From CALJIC01 sp039805565 (lineage in GTDB: Bacteria > Chloroflexota > Chloroflexia > Chloroflexales > Roseiflexaceae), in assembly GCA_039805565.1 (NCBI GenBank), contig JBDLTZ010000192.1, positions 1 through 44,855 of the forward strand: 44,855 nt of DNA, given 5' to 3'. The position numbers and the translations under genes were made by a program. Shown in pieces: positions 13,617 through 21,806 of this stretch; positions within the stretch are counted from its first letter, which is position 1; each line of letters begins with the position of its first letter. The notes under the pieces were generated by a model, which was not told the DNA's origin, made no database searches, and saw nothing but the letters and a program-made list of their open reading frames with translations.

Positions 13617-15902
13617 TCAGCGCGAGATGGCCTCGAGCACGCGCTCGGGGGTCATGGGCTGCTGGCTGAGCCAGGCGCCGGTGGCGTCGTTGATAGCGAT
13701 GGCGATGGCGGCGGCGAGCGGCACCAGCGGCATCTCGGACATGCCGCGGGCGCCGAAGGGGCCGTTCGCGTCAGCCAGCTCCAGGATGACCGGCACGATC
13801 TCATCGGGCATGTCGAGCGCAGTGGGCAGCAGGTAGGTGCTGAAGTGCGGCGTGCGAACGATGCCGTCCTTCACCTGAAAGTGCTCGATCAGCGCGTAGC
13901 CGAGCGCCTGGGCCACGCACCCCTCGATCTGCCCCTCGACCTGCTGGCGGTTGACGGCCCGGCCGACATCGTGGGCGCTGACGACGCGCAGCACGCGCAC
14001 CTGGCCGGTGAGGGTGTTGACCTCGACCTCGACGGCCTGGGCGACGTAGCCGTAGCAGTAGTTGGGCGTGCCCGCGCCGCTGACCGGGTCGAGCGACGTG
14101 GTTGCCGGCGGGCGGTACTGGACAGTGGCGCGGGCCGGGCGCTCCTCGTCCTCCCAGGCACGCAGCGCGGCGGCACAGGCGTCGTGGACCGCCCGGCCGC
14201 CCATCAGGGTCATGCGGGAGGCCGAGGCACTGCCAGCGTTGGGCGCCTGGCTGCTGTCGTCGGTGACCATCTGGACGCGCTCGAGCGGCAGGCCGAGGCG
14301 CTCGGCGGCGATCTGGCGTAGGGCAAGGTGCGTGCCCTGGCCTACCTCAGCGGCGCCGACGCGCACCACCGCCTGCTCGACCACCGCCCCGCCGTGGAGC
14401 TCGACGGTGGCGGTGGACTGCTCGGGGTAGCCGAAGGAGTAGCCAACGTTCTTGATGCCGCAGGCCACGCCGACGCCGCGACGGAGGTGCGAGCGCTGAG
14501 TGCTGAGTGCTGAGTACTGAGTGCTGAGTGCTGAGTGCTTGCTGAAGCTTGAGTGCTGAGTGCTGAAGCTTGAGTGCTGAGTGCTGAGTGGCAGCATTCC
14601 AGCAGATACGGGCGAGCTATCGGCAACACCCCTGGACTCAGCACTCAGTACTCGCCTCTCAGTACTCGCGCGGAGGGCCGCCTCCAGGCACTCGCGGACG
14701 CTGACGCCGGGCGGGAGGACATGCTGGGTCGGCTCGACACTGCCCTCGCGGTAGAGGTTGATGCGCCGCATCTCGACGGGGTCGATCCCGAGCGCCTGAG
14801 CCAGCCGCGTGACCATGATCTCGCTGGCGAACTGGGCCTGGGGCGCGCCGAAGCCGCGGAAGGCCCCGCTGGGGATGTTGTTGGTGTAGACAGCGTACCC
14901 ATCGGCGGAGATGTTGGGCACCGCGTAGCAGCCCGAGGCGAACAGCGCCGCGACCTTGACCACCTCGGCGCTGGTGGAGGCGTAGGCGCCGCCGTCAGCC
15001 ACCACGATGGACTCCACAGCCGTGATCGTGCCATCGCGGCGGGCGCCCCAGCGGCAGCGCACCGTGATCGGGTGGCGCTTGTGGTGGGCGATCATGGACT
15101 CCTCACGGGTCCAGACGAGCGCCACGGCCCGGCCAAGCTTCCAGGCGGCGAGCGCAAGCAAGTGCTGGACGCTCAGGTCCTCGCGCCCGCCGAAGGCCCC
15201 GCCGATCGCGGCGTAGCGCACCACCACCTGCTCCTCAGGGAGCTGGAGCATGGCGGCGATCTGACGCCGGTCCTCGTGCAGCCACTGGCCGGCAGTCTCC
15301 ACCACCACGCGGCCCTGCTCGTCCACAAAGGCGACACCGGCCTCGGGCTGGAGGAAGGCGTGCTCCTGCCACGAGGTGCTGTACTCGCCCTCGAGCACCA
15401 CGTCGGCCTCGGCGAAACCGCGCGCGACGTCCCCCTTGCGAATGGGCAGGTGGAACAGCACGTTGCTGCCGCGCTCCTCGTGGACCAGCGGCGCGCCGGG
15501 CTGCATAGCCTCGAGCGGGCTCGTAGCGGCGGGCAGATCCTGGTAGCTGACGCGCACCAGGCGCGCGCCCGCCTCGGCGGCAGCCTCGGTCTCGGCGACC
15601 ACCAGGGCCACCTTGTCGCCCTCGAAGCGCACCCTGTCCCCGCAGAGCGCCGGCTGGTCGTGCTCGATCAGGCCGTAGGCGTTGTAGGGCACGTCGGCGG
15701 CGGTGAGCACCGCGACGACGCCGGGGTGGGCAAGCGCGGCCGAGGTATCGACCGCCACGATGCGCGCATGGGGGCGGCGGGCGAAGACCACCTTGAGATG
15801 CAGCATGCCAGGCCGCACCAGGTCGCCGGGGTAGCGCGCCGCGCCCGTGACCTTGCCGAGCGCGTCGGGGCGCGGGAGTGATGCGCCAATCAGTGATGTC
15901 AT
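13617..15902 (-). CDS. xdhA: Xanthine dehydrogenase-type molybdopterin-binding subunit
   Basis: The 761-aa product is the large molybdenum-cytosine-dinucleotide or molybdopterin subunit of a xanthine-dehydrogenase-family hydroxylase. It has the a/b hammerhead start (LPRPDALGKVTGAARYPGD), AIGGAFGGRED, the SGAFRGFGAPQAQF motif with its conserved Arg, a GQGTHLALRQIA segment, and the C-terminal GARGMSEMPL bearing the probable catalytic Glu. Residues 411-471 are a Ser/Thr/Gln/His-rich insertion encoded by heptamer repeats, which accounts for the unusual length. It overlaps the FAD/FeS gene by ATGA (15899-15902), so translation is coupled. It probably oxidises hypoxanthine or xanthine to urate in this pathway. 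Substrate is inferred from context only. Confidence 0.9.
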   Translation of the reverse strand: MTSLIGASLPRPDALGKVTGAARYPGDLVRPGMLHLKVVFARRPHARIVAVDTSAALAHPGVVAVLTAADVPYNAYGLIEHDQPALCGDRVRFEGDKVALVVAETEAAAEAGARLVRVSYQDLPAATSPLEAMQPGAPLVHEERGSNVLFHLPIRKGDVARGFAEADVVLEGEYSTSWQEHAFLQPEAGVAFVDEQGRVVVETAGQWLHEDRRQIAAMLQLPEEQVVVRYAAIGGAFGGREDLSVQHLLALAAWKLGRAVALVWTREESMIAHHKRHPITVRCRWGARRDGTITAVESIVVADGGAYASTSAEVVKVAALFASGCYAVPNISADGYAVYTNNIPSGAFRGFGAPQAQFASEIMVTRLAQALGIDPVEMRRINLYREGSVEPTQHVLPPGVSVRECLEAALRASTERRVLSAESRGVADSSPVSAGMLPLSTQHSSFSTQHSSFSKHSALSTQYSALSTQRSHLRRGVGVACGIKNVGYSFGYPEQSTATVELHGGAVVEQAVVRVGAAEVGQGTHLALRQIAAERLGLPLERVQMVTDDSSQAPNAGSASASRMTLMGGRAVHDACAAALRAWEDEERPARATVQYRPPATTSLDPVSGAGTPNYCYGYVAQAVEVEVNTLTGQVRVLRVVSAHDVGRAVNRQQVEGQIEGCVAQALGYALIEHFQVKDGIVRTPHFSTYLLPTALDMPDEIVPVILELADANGPFGARGMSEMPLVPLAAAIAIAINDATGAWLSQQPMTPERVLEAISR
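14491..14670 (-). repeat. In-frame heptamer repeat element with inverted arms in the Mo-subunit gene
   Basis: On the + strand, GAGTGCT-type units run from 14491 to 14590 (14 unit lengths with a few variants). A non-repeated core of about 44 nt (14591-14634) follows, then units of the opposite orientation (ACTCAGC/ACTCAGT type, 14635-14670). On the coding strand the main array reads STQHSAL-like heptapeptides without a stop. The inverted arms could form a long stem in DNA or mRNA. The insertion lies in a loop between conserved Mo-domain segments. Confidence 0.85.
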
Positions 15903-17455
15903 ACGTGCTCCGGTAGGTTCAGCTGAGCAGCCGCGGCGCGCACGGCGTCCAGGATCTTGCGGTAGCCGGTGCAGCGGCAGATGTTGCCGCTGAGCGCGGT
16001 GCGGATCTCCTCATCGCTCGGGTTGGCGCGCTCCTCCAGCAGCTTGGCTCCGGCCATGAGCATGCCGGGGATACAGTAGCCGCACTGGACGGCGCCGCAC
16101 TCGATGAAAGCGCGCTGGAGGGGGTGGAGTGGAGCGTGCTGAGTCGCGAGTGCTGAGTGCTCAGCCTCGAGCCTTGAGTCGTGAGTCGTGAGTCGTGAGT
16201 GCTCCGCCTCGATATCCCTGGGTGACGGGGCACCCGCGGCGCCGGCCAACCCCTCGATGGTGATGACGTGGGCGCCGTGGGCCTGGGCGGCGGGCGTGAG
16301 GCAGGACATCACCGCCTGGCCGTCGAGCCAGACGGTGCAGGCACCGCACTCCCCCTCGCTGCAGCCGACCTTGGTGCCGGTGAGACCAGCGTCCTCGCGC
16401 AGCGCATCCATGAGGCTCTTGCGCGGGTCAAGCGCAGCGGGTGTGCCGTTGACGGTGGCGAGCACGGACTGCAGGTCGCTGACCAGGGCTTCCGCGGCCG
16501 TATGCCGTTGCCCGTTGGCCGCAGTGCGCTGCTCGTCGGTCGTCAGTCGTCGGTCGTCGGTCGTCTCCAGCAGCACCACGCGCTCGGGCCAGCCCTCACG
16601 CTCGCGCCCGGCGGCGATGCGGCGCAGCCCCTCGGCCACCAGCCCGCGCAGGGCGGCGAGGCGGTACTCAGCAGAGCCGCGCACGTCGCCGATCGGGTTG
16701 GCCTCTAAGTGGGCCAGCTGCCCGGCCTCGAGGCAGGTCTCCTCGTCGAGCCGGCGGCCTACTAAAAACCCCTCGGCGGTGGTCGCCCGCACGACGGTGG
16801 GTGCCAGACAGCCCATCGCGACGCGCGCCTCGCGGACCACATCGCCGTCCAGCGTTAGCACGATTGCGATGTTGATCACCGAGATCGCCTGGGCGCGGCG
16901 CAGGCCGAGCTTGAGGAACAGGCCGCGCTGGTCTGGCCGCAGCGCCGGCACGCGCACCTCGCGCAGCAGCTCGCCGGAACGCAGGGCGGTGCGGCGGAAG
17001 CCGGGGTAGAAGTCGCGCAGGGGCACGGCCCGCTCGCCGCCCGCACTCACCAGCGCCACCTCGGCATCGAGCGCCAGCAGCGGCGTGATAGTGTCGTTGG
17101 CGGGCGACGCGGTCACGAGGTTGCCGGCCACTGTGGCGCGGGTGCGGATCTGCGGCGCGCCGATCTCCCAGCAGGCCTGCGCCAGCGGCAGCGCGGCGGC
17201 CACGCACTCCGGCGAGGCGACCACGTCGTTGTGGGTGGCGAGCGCGCCGATCCGGATGACGTCGCCGTCGCGGCGCACGTACTTCAGGCCAGGCAGTCGC
17301 GTGATGTCGATCAGGGTCTGGGTGGTGCGAACGTCACGCCCGAGCTCAACGAGCACATCGCTGCCGCCGGCCACAACTCGCGCCCCCGCTGCATGGTCGC
17401 GCAGCAGGGTCAGGGCTGCCTCAATGGTCTCCGGCTGGTAGTAGTGTTGCCACAT
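15899..17455 (-). CDS. Fused FAD-binding and [2Fe-2S] subunit of the xanthine dehydrogenase
   Basis: The 518-aa product joins two normally separate subunits. Residues 1-295 are the FAD (CoxM/XdhB) subunit, with VVAGGSDVLVELGRDV, IGALATHNDVV and TVAGNLVTASPANDT. From about residue 325 comes the [2Fe-2S] (CoxS/XdhC) subunit, with CSEGECGACTVWLDG for the plant-type cluster and CGYCIPGMLM plus CRCTGY for the helical-domain cluster; all eight Cys are present. The FAD-then-FeS order is the reverse of eukaryotic XDH. Two repeat-encoded linkers occur, one at the fusion junction (16503-16565) and one between the two FeS domains (16127-16210). The start at 17455 follows GGAGGG; a 50-residue upstream extension lacks support. 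Confidence 0.92.
   Translation of the reverse strand: MWQHYYQPETIEAALTLLRDHAAGARVVAGGSDVLVELGRDVRTTQTLIDITRLPGLKYVRRDGDVIRIGALATHNDVVASPECVAAALPLAQACWEIGAPQIRTRATVAGNLVTASPANDTITPLLALDAEVALVSAGGERAVPLRDFYPGFRRTALRSGELLREVRVPALRPDQRGLFLKLGLRRAQAISVINIAIVLTLDGDVVREARVAMGCLAPTVVRATTAEGFLVGRRLDEETCLEAGQLAHLEANPIGDVRGSAEYRLAALRGLVAEGLRRIAAGREREGWPERVVLLETTDDRRLTTDEQRTAANGQRHTAAEALVSDLQSVLATVNGTPAALDPRKSLMDALREDAGLTGTKVGCSEGECGACTVWLDGQAVMSCLTPAAQAHGAHVITIEGLAGAAGAPSPRDIEAEHSRLTTHDSRLEAEHSALATQHAPLHPLQRAFIECGAVQCGYCIPGMLMAGAKLLEERANPSDEEIRTALSGNICRCTGYRKILDAVRAAAAQLNLPEHV
16127..16210 (-). repeat. In-frame heptamer repeat between the two [2Fe-2S] domains
   Basis: Twelve consecutive 7-nt units (mostly GAGTGCT and GAGTCGT on the + strand) total 84 nt, giving 28 extra residues of the LTTHDSRLEAEHSAL kind. 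They fall exactly between the ferredoxin-like domain and the four-helix domain of the FeS module. Confidence 0.8.
16503..16565 (-). repeat. In-frame heptamer repeat at the FAD/FeS fusion junction
   Basis: Nine consecutive 7-nt units (TGCCGTT, GCCCGTT, then GGTCGTC repeats on the + strand) total 63 nt. They encode 21 residues of a DDRRLTTDEQRT-type linker placed where separate FAD and FeS genes would normally be divided by a stop and start. Confidence 0.8.
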
Positions 17456-17478
17456 TATGGTCCCTCCGGGAGATTCGG

Positions 17479-17538
17479 GAGGGGCTGCGCCCCTCTGAAG
17501 AGATCTGTAGAACCTTTTTGCGGGGGCTTGCGGCCCCC
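17479..17538. repeat. Two dispersed GC hairpins upstream of the FAD/FeS gene
   Basis: GAGGGGC-TGC-GCCCCTC (17479-17495) is a perfect 7-bp stem with a 3-nt loop. After AACCTTTTTGC, a second copy (GGGGGC with GCCCCC, 17522-17538) follows, and then CACACCCCTGCACGCAT. The order T-run, GC hairpin, C-run, GCAT is that of the 20267-20303 element. Confidence 0.55.
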
Positions 17539-17550
17539 ACACCCCTGCAC

Positions 17551-17627
17551 GCATAGGCGTTTGGGTCTCCCTCGCGGGATCTGTAGCCCCACATCCCGCC
17601 CGCATAGGCGCTCGGGTCTCCCTCGCG
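17551..17627. repeat. Pair of 26-bp direct repeats
   Basis: Two copies of a 26-bp sequence beginning GCATAGGCG and ending TCTCCCTCGCG occupy 17551-17576 and 17602-17627, with two mismatches and a 51-bp period. The second copy abuts the allantoinase stop codon. Confidence 0.85.
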
Positions 17628-18995
17628 TCACGCAGCGCCAGGCGCGCCCGACGGTGTCACCAGCCGCCCGACCGGGCCGGACACAACCTGGCCCTCGCGG
17701 ACCACGGTCACGCCCCGGACGATGGTACGCACGACGCGCCCGCGCAGCTCGCGGCCGACGTACGGGCTGTGCTGGTGGCGGTAGCGCAGGTCCTCGGCGC
17801 GCAGCACCGCGCTGTGAGGTACATCCACAAGCGCCAGGTCGGCGTCGGCGCCGGGAGCCAGCGAGCCCTTGGCGGGCAGGCCAAAGCGTCGCGCCACATT
17901 AGCCGCGGTCACGGCGGCGATGGTCTCCAGCGGGATGCCGCGCCGGGCGTGGCCCTCGGTCAGCAGCACCGCCAGGGTGGACTGGCACCCCGAGATGCCG
18001 CCCCAGATACGGAAGAAGTCGTCGCCGGTCTTCATCGACGCCGGGGCGGGCGAGTGGTCCGACGCAACCATCGGCAGGGTGGCGTCGAGCAGGTGCAGCC
18101 AGAGCCCGGCCTGCTCCTCGGCGGGCCGCAGCGGCGGGGCGCACTTCGCCACCGCGCCCAGGGCCTCCAGATCATCCTCGGTGAGCGCCAGGTAGTGCGG
18201 GCACGTCTCGCAGCTCACGTCCACGCCGCGGGCGCGCGCCTCGGCCACCAGACGCACGCCGCGCTCCGTGCTCACGTGGACCACGTGGAGCTTACACCCG
18301 GTCTCCTCGGCGAACAGGATCGCGCGCTGGATGGCTTCCAGCTCGGCCACCACCGGCCGCGAGCGCAGGTAGTCGCGCGCGGAGGTGCGCCCCTCGGCCA
18401 GGGCGCGTCGCGCAAGCAGCCCAGTGATCTGGTCGTTCTCGGCGTGGACCGCGACGACGCGGCCGAGGCGGGCGGCGCGCGCCATTCCCTCGTAGAGCGT
18501 CAGGTCGTCGGCAGCCTGGAAGTCATCGATGCCGCTGCTGGACATGAAGGCTTTGAAGCCCACCACGCCGCGCTCGGCCAGCTCGTCCATATGGTCGAGG
18601 TTGGCGGGGGTGAGCCCGCCCCAGAGCGCGAAGTCCACCACTGAGGAGGCGCGGGCGGCGGCGAGCTTGGCGTCGAAGCTGGCGGCGTCGAGCGTGGGCG
18701 GGTGAGCGTTGAGCGGCATCTCGAAGCAGAGCGTGCCGCCCCCGGTCGCCAGCGCGGCGCTACCGGTGGCCCAGCCCTCCCAGTCGGCGCGGCCGGGCTC
18801 ATTGAAGTGCACGTGCGGGTCGATGCCGCCGGGGAAGACGTGCAGCCCCGCGGCGTCGAGCGTCTCGCGGGCGTCGCCGGGGAGCTCCGGCTCGACCGCG
18901 GCCACGCGCCCGTCGGCGACGCCGATATCCGCGCGGGCGAGGCCGGCGGGGGAGACGAGCGTGCCAGTGCGGATGATCAGGTCGTAGCGTGTCAT
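17628..18995 (-). CDS. allB: Allantoinase
   Basis: Allantoinase opens the hydantoin ring of allantoin to give allantoate. The 455-aa cyclic amidohydrolase has the metal motif DPHVHFNEPGR (about residue 59), the metal-bridging Lys in GFKAFMSSSG (about 148), His in VVAVHAEN and LHVVHVST, and Asp in VASDHSPA. CFEMPLNAHPPT and the EPGRADWEGW context favour allantoinase over dihydroorotase or dihydropyrimidinase, and the neighbours agree. Its GTG/ATG region overlaps the next gene upstream (18992-18995, ATGA), so the two hydrolases are translated together. Confidence 0.92.
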   Translation of the reverse strand: MTRYDLIIRTGTLVSPAGLARADIGVADGRVAAVEPELPGDARETLDAAGLHVFPGGIDPHVHFNEPGRADWEGWATGSAALATGGGTLCFEMPLNAHPPTLDAASFDAKLAAARASSVVDFALWGGLTPANLDHMDELAERGVVGFKAFMSSSGIDDFQAADDLTLYEGMARAARLGRVVAVHAENDQITGLLARRALAEGRTSARDYLRSRPVVAELEAIQRAILFAEETGCKLHVVHVSTERGVRLVAEARARGVDVSCETCPHYLALTEDDLEALGAVAKCAPPLRPAEEQAGLWLHLLDATLPMVASDHSPAPASMKTGDDFFRIWGGISGCQSTLAVLLTEGHARRGIPLETIAAVTAANVARRFGLPAKGSLAPGADADLALVDVPHSAVLRAEDLRYRHQHSPYVGRELRGRVVRTIVRGVTVVREGQVVSGPVGRLVTPSGAPGAA

Positions 18996-20233
18996 CGCGC
19001 CTCCTCAGCCAGATTCTCGACGAAGCGCTCCAGGACATCGATCGCCACAGCCACATCCTCCACCGTGACCGACTCAGCCGGGTTGTGGCTGACGCCAGCC
19101 GCGCAGCGCACGAACAGCATGGCGGTAGGCGCGACGCGTGAGATCATCACCGAGTCGTGGCCGGCGCCGCTCGGCAGCCGGCGCACCGGGACACCACAGG
19201 AGTCGATCGCGGCAGCGAGGCCATCCATCAGGCGCGGGTCCATCGGCAGCGAGGGGTTCTGCTGCACGGGGACCCAGCGCAGCCCCACGCCGCGCCGCGC
19301 CGCGATCTGCTCGGTCTGCTCCCTGAGGCGCGCCACCGCCGCGTGGAGCACCTCGTCCTCCTGGTGGCGGATGTCCAGGCTGAGCGTTGCGCGGCCGGGG
19401 ATGACGTTGGCTGCGCCCGGGAGCGCCACGGCCTGGCCGACCGTCGCCACCAATCCGGGAGTGGGGAGCGCAAGCGTCTCCGTGGCCAGCACCAGCTCTG
19501 CCGCCGCGGCCAGGGCATCGCGCCGCAGCGCCATCGGCACCGTGCCAGCGTGTCCGGCCGTGCCCGTGAGCTCGAGGGTGTAGCGGCTCTGGGCGGCGAT
19601 GCACGTGACCACACCCACCGGCAGGCCCTCGGCCTCGAGCACCGGCCCCTGCTCGATATGCAGCTCGCAGTAGCCCAGCAGGTCATCGGGGCTGCGGCGG
19701 CACTCCGCGAGGCGCTCCGGGTCGCCGCCGTAGGCCCAGATGGCATCGGCCATCGGCACGCCGTCGTCGTCCTTGTGCGCGAGAATCGCCGGGTCGAAGG
19801 TGCCGGCGACGGCGCTGCTGCCGAGGTAGGCGGTGCGGTAGCGCAGCCCCTCCTCGTCGGCAAAGGCCAGCAGCTCGATGGCGATCGGCAGGCGGCGGCC
19901 GGCGGCGTGGAGCCGCTCGACGCAGGCCAGCGCCGCGAGCACCCCGAGCGGCCCGTCGTAGCGGCCGGCGTCGCGCACCGAGTCGAGGTGCGAGCCAAGC
20001 AGCAGGGTACGCGCGCCGGGCTCGGCGGCCTCGTAGCGGCCGACGAGGTTACCGACGGCGTCCTCGCGCACGGCCATGCCGGCGGCGCGCATCCAGCCGG
20101 CCGCGGCCTCCATCGCGCGGCGCAGGGCGGGCGTGGCGAAGCGGCGCGTCAGGAGGCCGGGCTCCTCGGAGATCGTACCGAGCTCATCGCAGCGAGCCAT
20201 CACGCGCGCGGCATCTGTCGATGTCGTTGACAT
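18992..20233 (-). CDS. allC: Allantoate amidohydrolase (M20-type carbamoylase family)
   Basis: This 413-aa member of the allantoate amidohydrolase / N-carbamoyl-amino-acid hydrolase family has GSHLDSVRDAGRYDGPLG (metal ligands His and Asp), FADEEGLRY (catalytic Glu pair), ELHIEQGP (His ligand), a dimerisation-lid region GTAGHAGTVPM, and the C-terminal SGAGHDS and SHNPAE. It would release ammonia and CO2 from allantoate to give ureidoglycine. No ureidoglycine aminohydrolase or ureidoglycolate lyase gene follows in the window. The 4-bp overlap with allB supports a joint role; N-carbamoylase activity is the alternative. Confidence 0.88.
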   Translation of the reverse strand: MSTTSTDAARVMARCDELGTISEEPGLLTRRFATPALRRAMEAAAGWMRAAGMAVREDAVGNLVGRYEAAEPGARTLLLGSHLDSVRDAGRYDGPLGVLAALACVERLHAAGRRLPIAIELLAFADEEGLRYRTAYLGSSAVAGTFDPAILAHKDDDGVPMADAIWAYGGDPERLAECRRSPDDLLGYCELHIEQGPVLEAEGLPVGVVTCIAAQSRYTLELTGTAGHAGTVPMALRRDALAAAAELVLATETLALPTPGLVATVGQAVALPGAANVIPGRATLSLDIRHQEDEVLHAAVARLREQTEQIAARRGVGLRWVPVQQNPSLPMDPRLMDGLAAAIDSCGVPVRRLPSGAGHDSVMISRVAPTAMLFVRCAAGVSHNPAESVTVEDVAVAIDVLERFVENLAEEAR

Positions 20234-20266
20234 ACGATTGTTCCTAATTCATAAACCTGGGAAGGT

Positions 20267-20450
20267 TTTTTTCTCGGGGGCTGCGCCCCCAAACCCCCGC
20301 ATGGCGCTGCCGCGAAAGGCTTCCGACCCTCGGCCCTCCCGTAGGGCTGCGCCCTTGGACCACCGCCTGCGCTGCCGCGCGAGGCTTCCGACCCTCGGCC
20401 CTCCCGTAGGGCTGCGCCCCCGGACCCCCGCATGGCGCTGCCGCGCCGAC
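20267..20450. repeat. GC hairpin and 66-bp tandem repeat between allC and puuD
   Basis: The gap (20234-20480) opens with a T-run and GGGGGCTGCGCCCCC plus AAACCCCCGCATG (20267-20303). A unit beginning GCGCTGCCGCG, which contains TAGGGCTGCGCCC, then occurs at 20304-20369 and 20370-20435, and a third partial copy begins at 20436. The period is 66 bp and the units differ at only a few positions. Nothing here looks like a gene. Confidence 0.85.
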
Positions 20451-20458
20451 ACCACTGC

Positions 20459-20486
20459 GAACTCACGACTCACGACTGGCTCACGG
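20459..20486. repeat. Heptamer repeat overlapping the puuD stop codon
   Basis: Four 7-nt units of the CGACTCA type lie across the puuD stop (20483-20481) and continue downstream on the minus strand as GAGTCGT. Confidence 0.6.
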
Positions 20487-21671
20487 TGCCCCCTGGTCCA
20501 CCCACGCGCCGAGGAGGGCGCGCTCCTCATCGGTAATGTTGGTTTTGTTCGCCAGCGGCATGATCTTCGAGGTGACCGCCACCGCCTTGATCTGCGCGGC
20601 GTGGGCGCGGATCTGCTCGGGGGTCTCCAGCATAATGCCTTTGGGCGGGGCATTGAACAGCGGGTCGGTGGGCGAGGCGGCGTGGCAGCTCGCGCAGTGC
20701 ACTTTCACAATCGCCTGGACATTCTCGAAGGGCACCGGCTCGCTCGCTGAGGCGCTGGCCGGACCCTGCACGCGAGCGATCAGCATGAACACCAGCGCCA
20801 CAGCGAAGAGCGCCGTGGCCGCCGCCCAGCGCAGCCAGCCGCCGTAGGTGAACCGGATGTTCATGAAGTGGCGCACCGCCGCGCTGCCCACCATCAGGAT
20901 CGCCAGGATGAGCCAGTTCAGCTCGTGGCCGTAGGTGCTCGGGTAGTGGCTGCTGATCATCGTGAAGATCACCGGGAAGGTCATGTAGTTATTGTGGATC
21001 GAGCGCTCCTTCGCCCGCAGCGAGAGCGCCGGATCCTGCGCACGCCCGGCCCTGGTGGCCGCCACAAGCTCGCGCTGCGACGGCACCACGTAGAACCAGA
21101 CGTTGGCCGTCATCAGCGTTCCGAGCATGGCGCCGACGTGGATGTAGGCTGCGCGGCCGCTGAGCACCTGCGTCAGCCCGTAGCTGAGCGCGATCAGCAG
21201 CCCGAACGAGAGCGCGAAGGCCAGCGGCGTGCTCCTGCCGAGCGGCGAGCGCCAGATCGCGTCGTAGATAAACCACGAGACCGCCAGCGTGCCGACGCCG
21301 ATCGCCACGGCCGTGCCCGCGCCGATGCTGGAGACGCCCGGGTCAAGCATGTAGGCCGCGTCGCCCATGTAGTAGACCAGCACCAGCAGGCCGATCCCGC
21401 TCAGCCAGGTAGTGAGGTTCTGGAACATGAACCAGTGGACCTTCTCGGGGTAGGGGAAGCCGGGCGGCAGCAGCTTCTTCTCGGCCTCGTAGAAGGCGCC
21501 AGAGTGCAGCAGCCAGATCTTGCCCTGCACCCCCTCGCGCGGCGGGTCCACCGGGCGCAGGTTGCGATCCAGCCAGTTGAAGAGCAGCGAGTTCCCAATC
21601 CACATGATCCCGGCGATCACGTGGACCCAGCGCACGAGCATGTCGAGCAGATCGCGTACGGTTACGTCCAT
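20481..21671 (-). CDS. puuD: Membrane urate oxidase with C-terminal cytochrome c domain (PuuD)
   Basis: PuuD oxidises urate to 5-hydroxyisourate and passes electrons to the respiratory chain through its own haem domain, so it makes no hydrogen peroxide. The 396-aa product starts with the family motif VRWVHVIAGIMWIGNSLLFN and has about seven or eight membrane helices. The motif SIHNNYMTFPVIFTMISSHYP follows, and the protein ends in a cytochrome c segment with CASCH (about residues 328-332) and a probable axial Met in SKIMPLANKTNIT. Length and domain order match the family. The neighbouring OHCU decarboxylase and allantoinase agree with the assignment. Confidence 0.93.
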   Translation of the reverse strand: MDVTVRDLLDMLVRWVHVIAGIMWIGNSLLFNWLDRNLRPVDPPREGVQGKIWLLHSGAFYEAEKKLLPPGFPYPEKVHWFMFQNLTTWLSGIGLLVLVYYMGDAAYMLDPGVSSIGAGTAVAIGVGTLAVSWFIYDAIWRSPLGRSTPLAFALSFGLLIALSYGLTQVLSGRAAYIHVGAMLGTLMTANVWFYVVPSQRELVAATRAGRAQDPALSLRAKERSIHNNYMTFPVIFTMISSHYPSTYGHELNWLILAILMVGSAAVRHFMNIRFTYGGWLRWAAATALFAVALVFMLIARVQGPASASASEPVPFENVQAIVKVHCASCHAASPTDPLFNAPPKGIMLETPEQIRAHAAQIKAVAVTSKIMPLANKTNITDEERALLGAWVDQGAP

Positions 21672-21806
21672 GGAGACCTCTTCTAGCGCCCGGAGAGGCG
21701 TGCGCCGGCTGTGAGTATGACAGGCGACGGCCGATCACGCTGGTGACCGGCTCATGCTCGATGATCCGTCATCGGTGTCAGGCTGGGCAGGAAGTCCGAG
21801 TGGGTC

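Noticed and set aside
14491..14670. CRISPR array
   Set aside because: The repeat period is 7 nt with no unique spacers of constant length, and the region is translated in frame within the Mo-subunit gene.
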